Below, one piece after another: positions 35,099 through 36,463 of a stretch of DNA of 36,463 nucleotides. The notes under the pieces are model-generated. The model had not been told where the DNA came from and searched no databases. It was given only the letters and a program-made list of their open reading frames with translations. The stretch covers positions 1 through 36,463 of the forward strand of contig JAGWXI010000020.1 of assembly GCA_018969975.1 (NCBI GenBank), read 5' to 3'. The position numbers and the translations under genes are program-made. The stretch is from Burkholderiales bacterium. GTDB lineage: Bacteria > Pseudomonadota > Gammaproteobacteria > Burkholderiales > Burkholderiaceae_C. Each line of letters opens with the position of its first letter. Position 1 is the first letter of the stretch.

Positions 35099-35857
35099 TT
35101 AATTTCCCAAATAGGCGTCGAGCACTTGCTTGTTGGCGCGAATTTCAGCAGGCGTGCCAATGGCGAGCACCTCACCCTCCACCATCACCATGATGCGATG
35201 GCACAACTCCATCACAAAATCCATGTTGTGCTCGATCACTACAAAGCTGCCTTTGCGCGATTGGTTGAGCTCTTTTAGTAACTTTGAAATACCTCCAACC
35301 AAGGCAGGATTCACTCCTGCGCAGGGTTCGTCTAACAACACCAAGTCGGGGTCACTCATAAAAGCCATGGCGATATCGACCAGCTTTTGTTGTCCATAAC
35401 TGAGTTCACCGGCTTTTTTGTCTGCCACATGGCTGATATGGAATTGATTGATCAGCGCATCTGCTTTGTCACCTAGTCCGGAGTCTCCTGGAGCAAACAT
35501 GCGACTGAATAAATTACCTTGGTGCTCTTGCGCAGCAACTATCAAGTTATCGCGCACTGTCATCTTGCCAAACACTTGCAAGGTCTGGAACGTGCGGCCA
35601 ACGCCTAAACGATTGAGCTCTAGGGGACCTAGGGTCGTCACATCCTGTCCATTGAGTTCGATCTTGCCTTCGTCTGGCGTGATCTGTCCCAACATACTGT
35701 TGAACAAAGTTGTCTTACCAGAACCATTGGGGCCGATAACACCAAATATTTCACCAGGACGTACTTCAAAGGAGACGCCGCCGACAGCTTGAATTGCGCC
35801 GTAGGCTTTTTTCAGGCCAGTTACTTTCAACACGGGGAGGCTGTTTGTCAGTGTCAT
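35099..35857 (-). CDS. livG: branched-chain amino acid-type ABC transporter ATPase LivG
   Basis: The 252-residue ATPase has Walker A GPNGSGKTT, the Q-loop in GVGRTFQTLQVFGKMTVRDN, signature ELSYGQQKLVDIAMAF and Walker B LVLLDEPCAGVNPALVG, with the H-loop VVIEHNMDFVMELCH. Its start overlaps the livM stop by ATGA. It pairs with LivF as a heterodimeric motor. Confidence 0.92.
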   Translation of the reverse strand: MTLTNSLPVLKVTGLKKAYGAIQAVGGVSFEVRPGEIFGVIGPNGSGKTTLFNSMLGQITPDEGKIELNGQDVTTLGPLELNRLGVGRTFQTLQVFGKMTVRDNLIVAAQEHQGNLFSRMFAPGDSGLGDKADALINQFHISHVADKKAGELSYGQQKLVDIAMAFMSDPDLVLLDEPCAGVNPALVGGISKLLKELNQSRKGSFVVIEHNMDFVMELCHRIMVMVEGEVLAIGTPAEIRANKQVLDAYLGN

Positions 35858-36463
35858 GCTTTTAAACCTTCCGATTTGCCAGCGGCGGCGCGCAAAGCAG
35901 ATGCTTCGCGCGACTGGCGCTTGGCGCGTATACGGTCAGGAATACTCAACAAACCATCGGGTAACCAAATCATCAAAACAACCACAGCACTTCCAAATAC
36001 AAACAAATACCAAGCTTGCGCAAATCGCAACCACTCGGGCAAGATCACACCCACTGCAGCACCAAGCATGGGGCCAAAGAAGTAGCCAGGACCACCGACC
36101 ACCACCATGAGGTACATCATGATCGAAGCTTCAACATTGAAAGGTGCTGGGTCAATGAACTGCACCAACGATGCAAACAAGGCTCCTGCAACTCCTGCAT
36201 AGGCTGCACCAATCGCAAAACTCAATAAGGTGTAGTTACGGATATCTACGCCCAAGCTTTCGGCACGGATGGGGTTATCACGCAAAGCAGTGAATGCTTT
36301 GCCCCAAGGCGATCGCAATAACCCCAACAGCAAAACTGCCAAGAATAGAGTCAAGCCTAAAACCAAATAGTAATAAGCCAAATTGCCATCAAAGCTAACG
36401 CCAAAGGCTTCAGGACGTGCGATGTTGTTGATACCGAACGTACCGCCGGTCAACCACTCTTCA
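35854..36463 (-). CDS. livM: branched-chain amino acid-type ABC transporter permease LivM, partial (N-terminus beyond window)
   Basis: About 202 carboxy-terminal residues are present; the frame is open to the right edge. LivM features include LTGGTFGINNIARPEAFGVS, SPWGKAFTALRDNPIRAESL with GVDIRNYTL (the ATPase-contact loop), and VVGGPGYFFGPMLGAAVGVI. Several membrane helices are followed by a basic tail. The stop overlaps the livG start by ATGA. It forms the channel with LivH, presumably encoded outside the window. Confidence 0.9.
   Translation of the reverse strand, partial: EEWLTGGTFGINNIARPEAFGVSFDGNLAYYYLVLGLTLFLAVLLLGLLRSPWGKAFTALRDNPIRAESLGVDIRNYTLLSFAIGAAYAGVAGALFASLVQFIDPAPFNVEASIMMYLMVVVGGPGYFFGPMLGAAVGVILPEWLRFAQAWYLFVFGSAVVVLMIWLPDGLLSIPDRIRAKRQSREASALRAAAGKSEGLKA

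Overview
The window looks like the chromosome of a betaproteobacterium of the order Burkholderiales, probably Comamonadaceae-like. This is inferred from the Lys/Ala-rich amino-terminal extension of RpoD, an orphan Bug-type binding protein, a phasin, and many TRAP, ABC and aromatic-catabolism genes. No rRNA, tRNA, insertion sequence, integrase or CRISPR array was seen. Genes are tightly packed, with many ATGA or TGATG stop/start overlaps. No gene-free stretch exceeds 300 bases.

Layout. (1) 1-3521: a coupled trio on the minus strand (deacetylase-like hydrolase, hotdog thioesterase, nitroreductase cut by the window edge), a plus-strand phasin gene, and a patatin-like lipoprotein. (2) 3662-6363: an HSD10-like short-chain dehydrogenase and the primase gene dnaG, both plus strand. 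(3) 6382-22605: about 16 kb of minus-strand genes, read from high to low coordinates. They encode a taurine/sulfonate-type ABC transporter (two permeases, ATPase, binding protein), a histidinol-dehydrogenase homologue resembling sulfopropanediol dehydrogenase HpsN, an SDR, a class III aminotransferase and a zinc alcohol dehydrogenase. These are followed by a two-gene UxaA-family lyase resembling sulfolactate sulfo-lyase SuyAB, a complete membrane-bound succinate dehydrogenase/fumarate reductase-like complex, a two-subunit class I fumarase, a LysR regulator and a TauE/SafE exporter. (4) 22830-26364: a divergent Bug-type binding protein, then rpoD with its own promoter, long leader and strong terminator. 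(5) 26494-33614: a quinate/shikimate operon (TRAP transporter, type II dehydroquinase, shikimate dehydrogenase, a two-gene version of QuiC, aldo/keto reductase). (6) 33730-36463: the end of a branched-chain amino acid type ABC operon (livM partial, livG, livF) with a coupled TetR gene.

The most interesting part is region 3. Uptake, oxidation of a C3 diol sulfonate to sulfolactate, cleavage to pyruvate plus sulfite, and sulfite export are all represented in one co-oriented block. This points to an organosulfonate (2,3-dihydroxypropane-1-sulfonate, DHPS) catabolic operon. It also carries an unusual SDH/FRD-like complex. Its flavoprotein has Cys where the covalent-FAD His normally sits, and changed residues in a substrate-side loop. 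The complex is paired with a class I hydratase, which suggests processing of a dicarboxylate analogue. The block lies between dnaG and rpoD, which are normally neighbours in the macromolecular synthesis operon, so it looks like an insertion. In region 5 the usual QuiC fusion is split, and its HPPD-like half has lost two of three iron ligands.

Functions are assigned from recognised motifs and gene context only. No database search was run.
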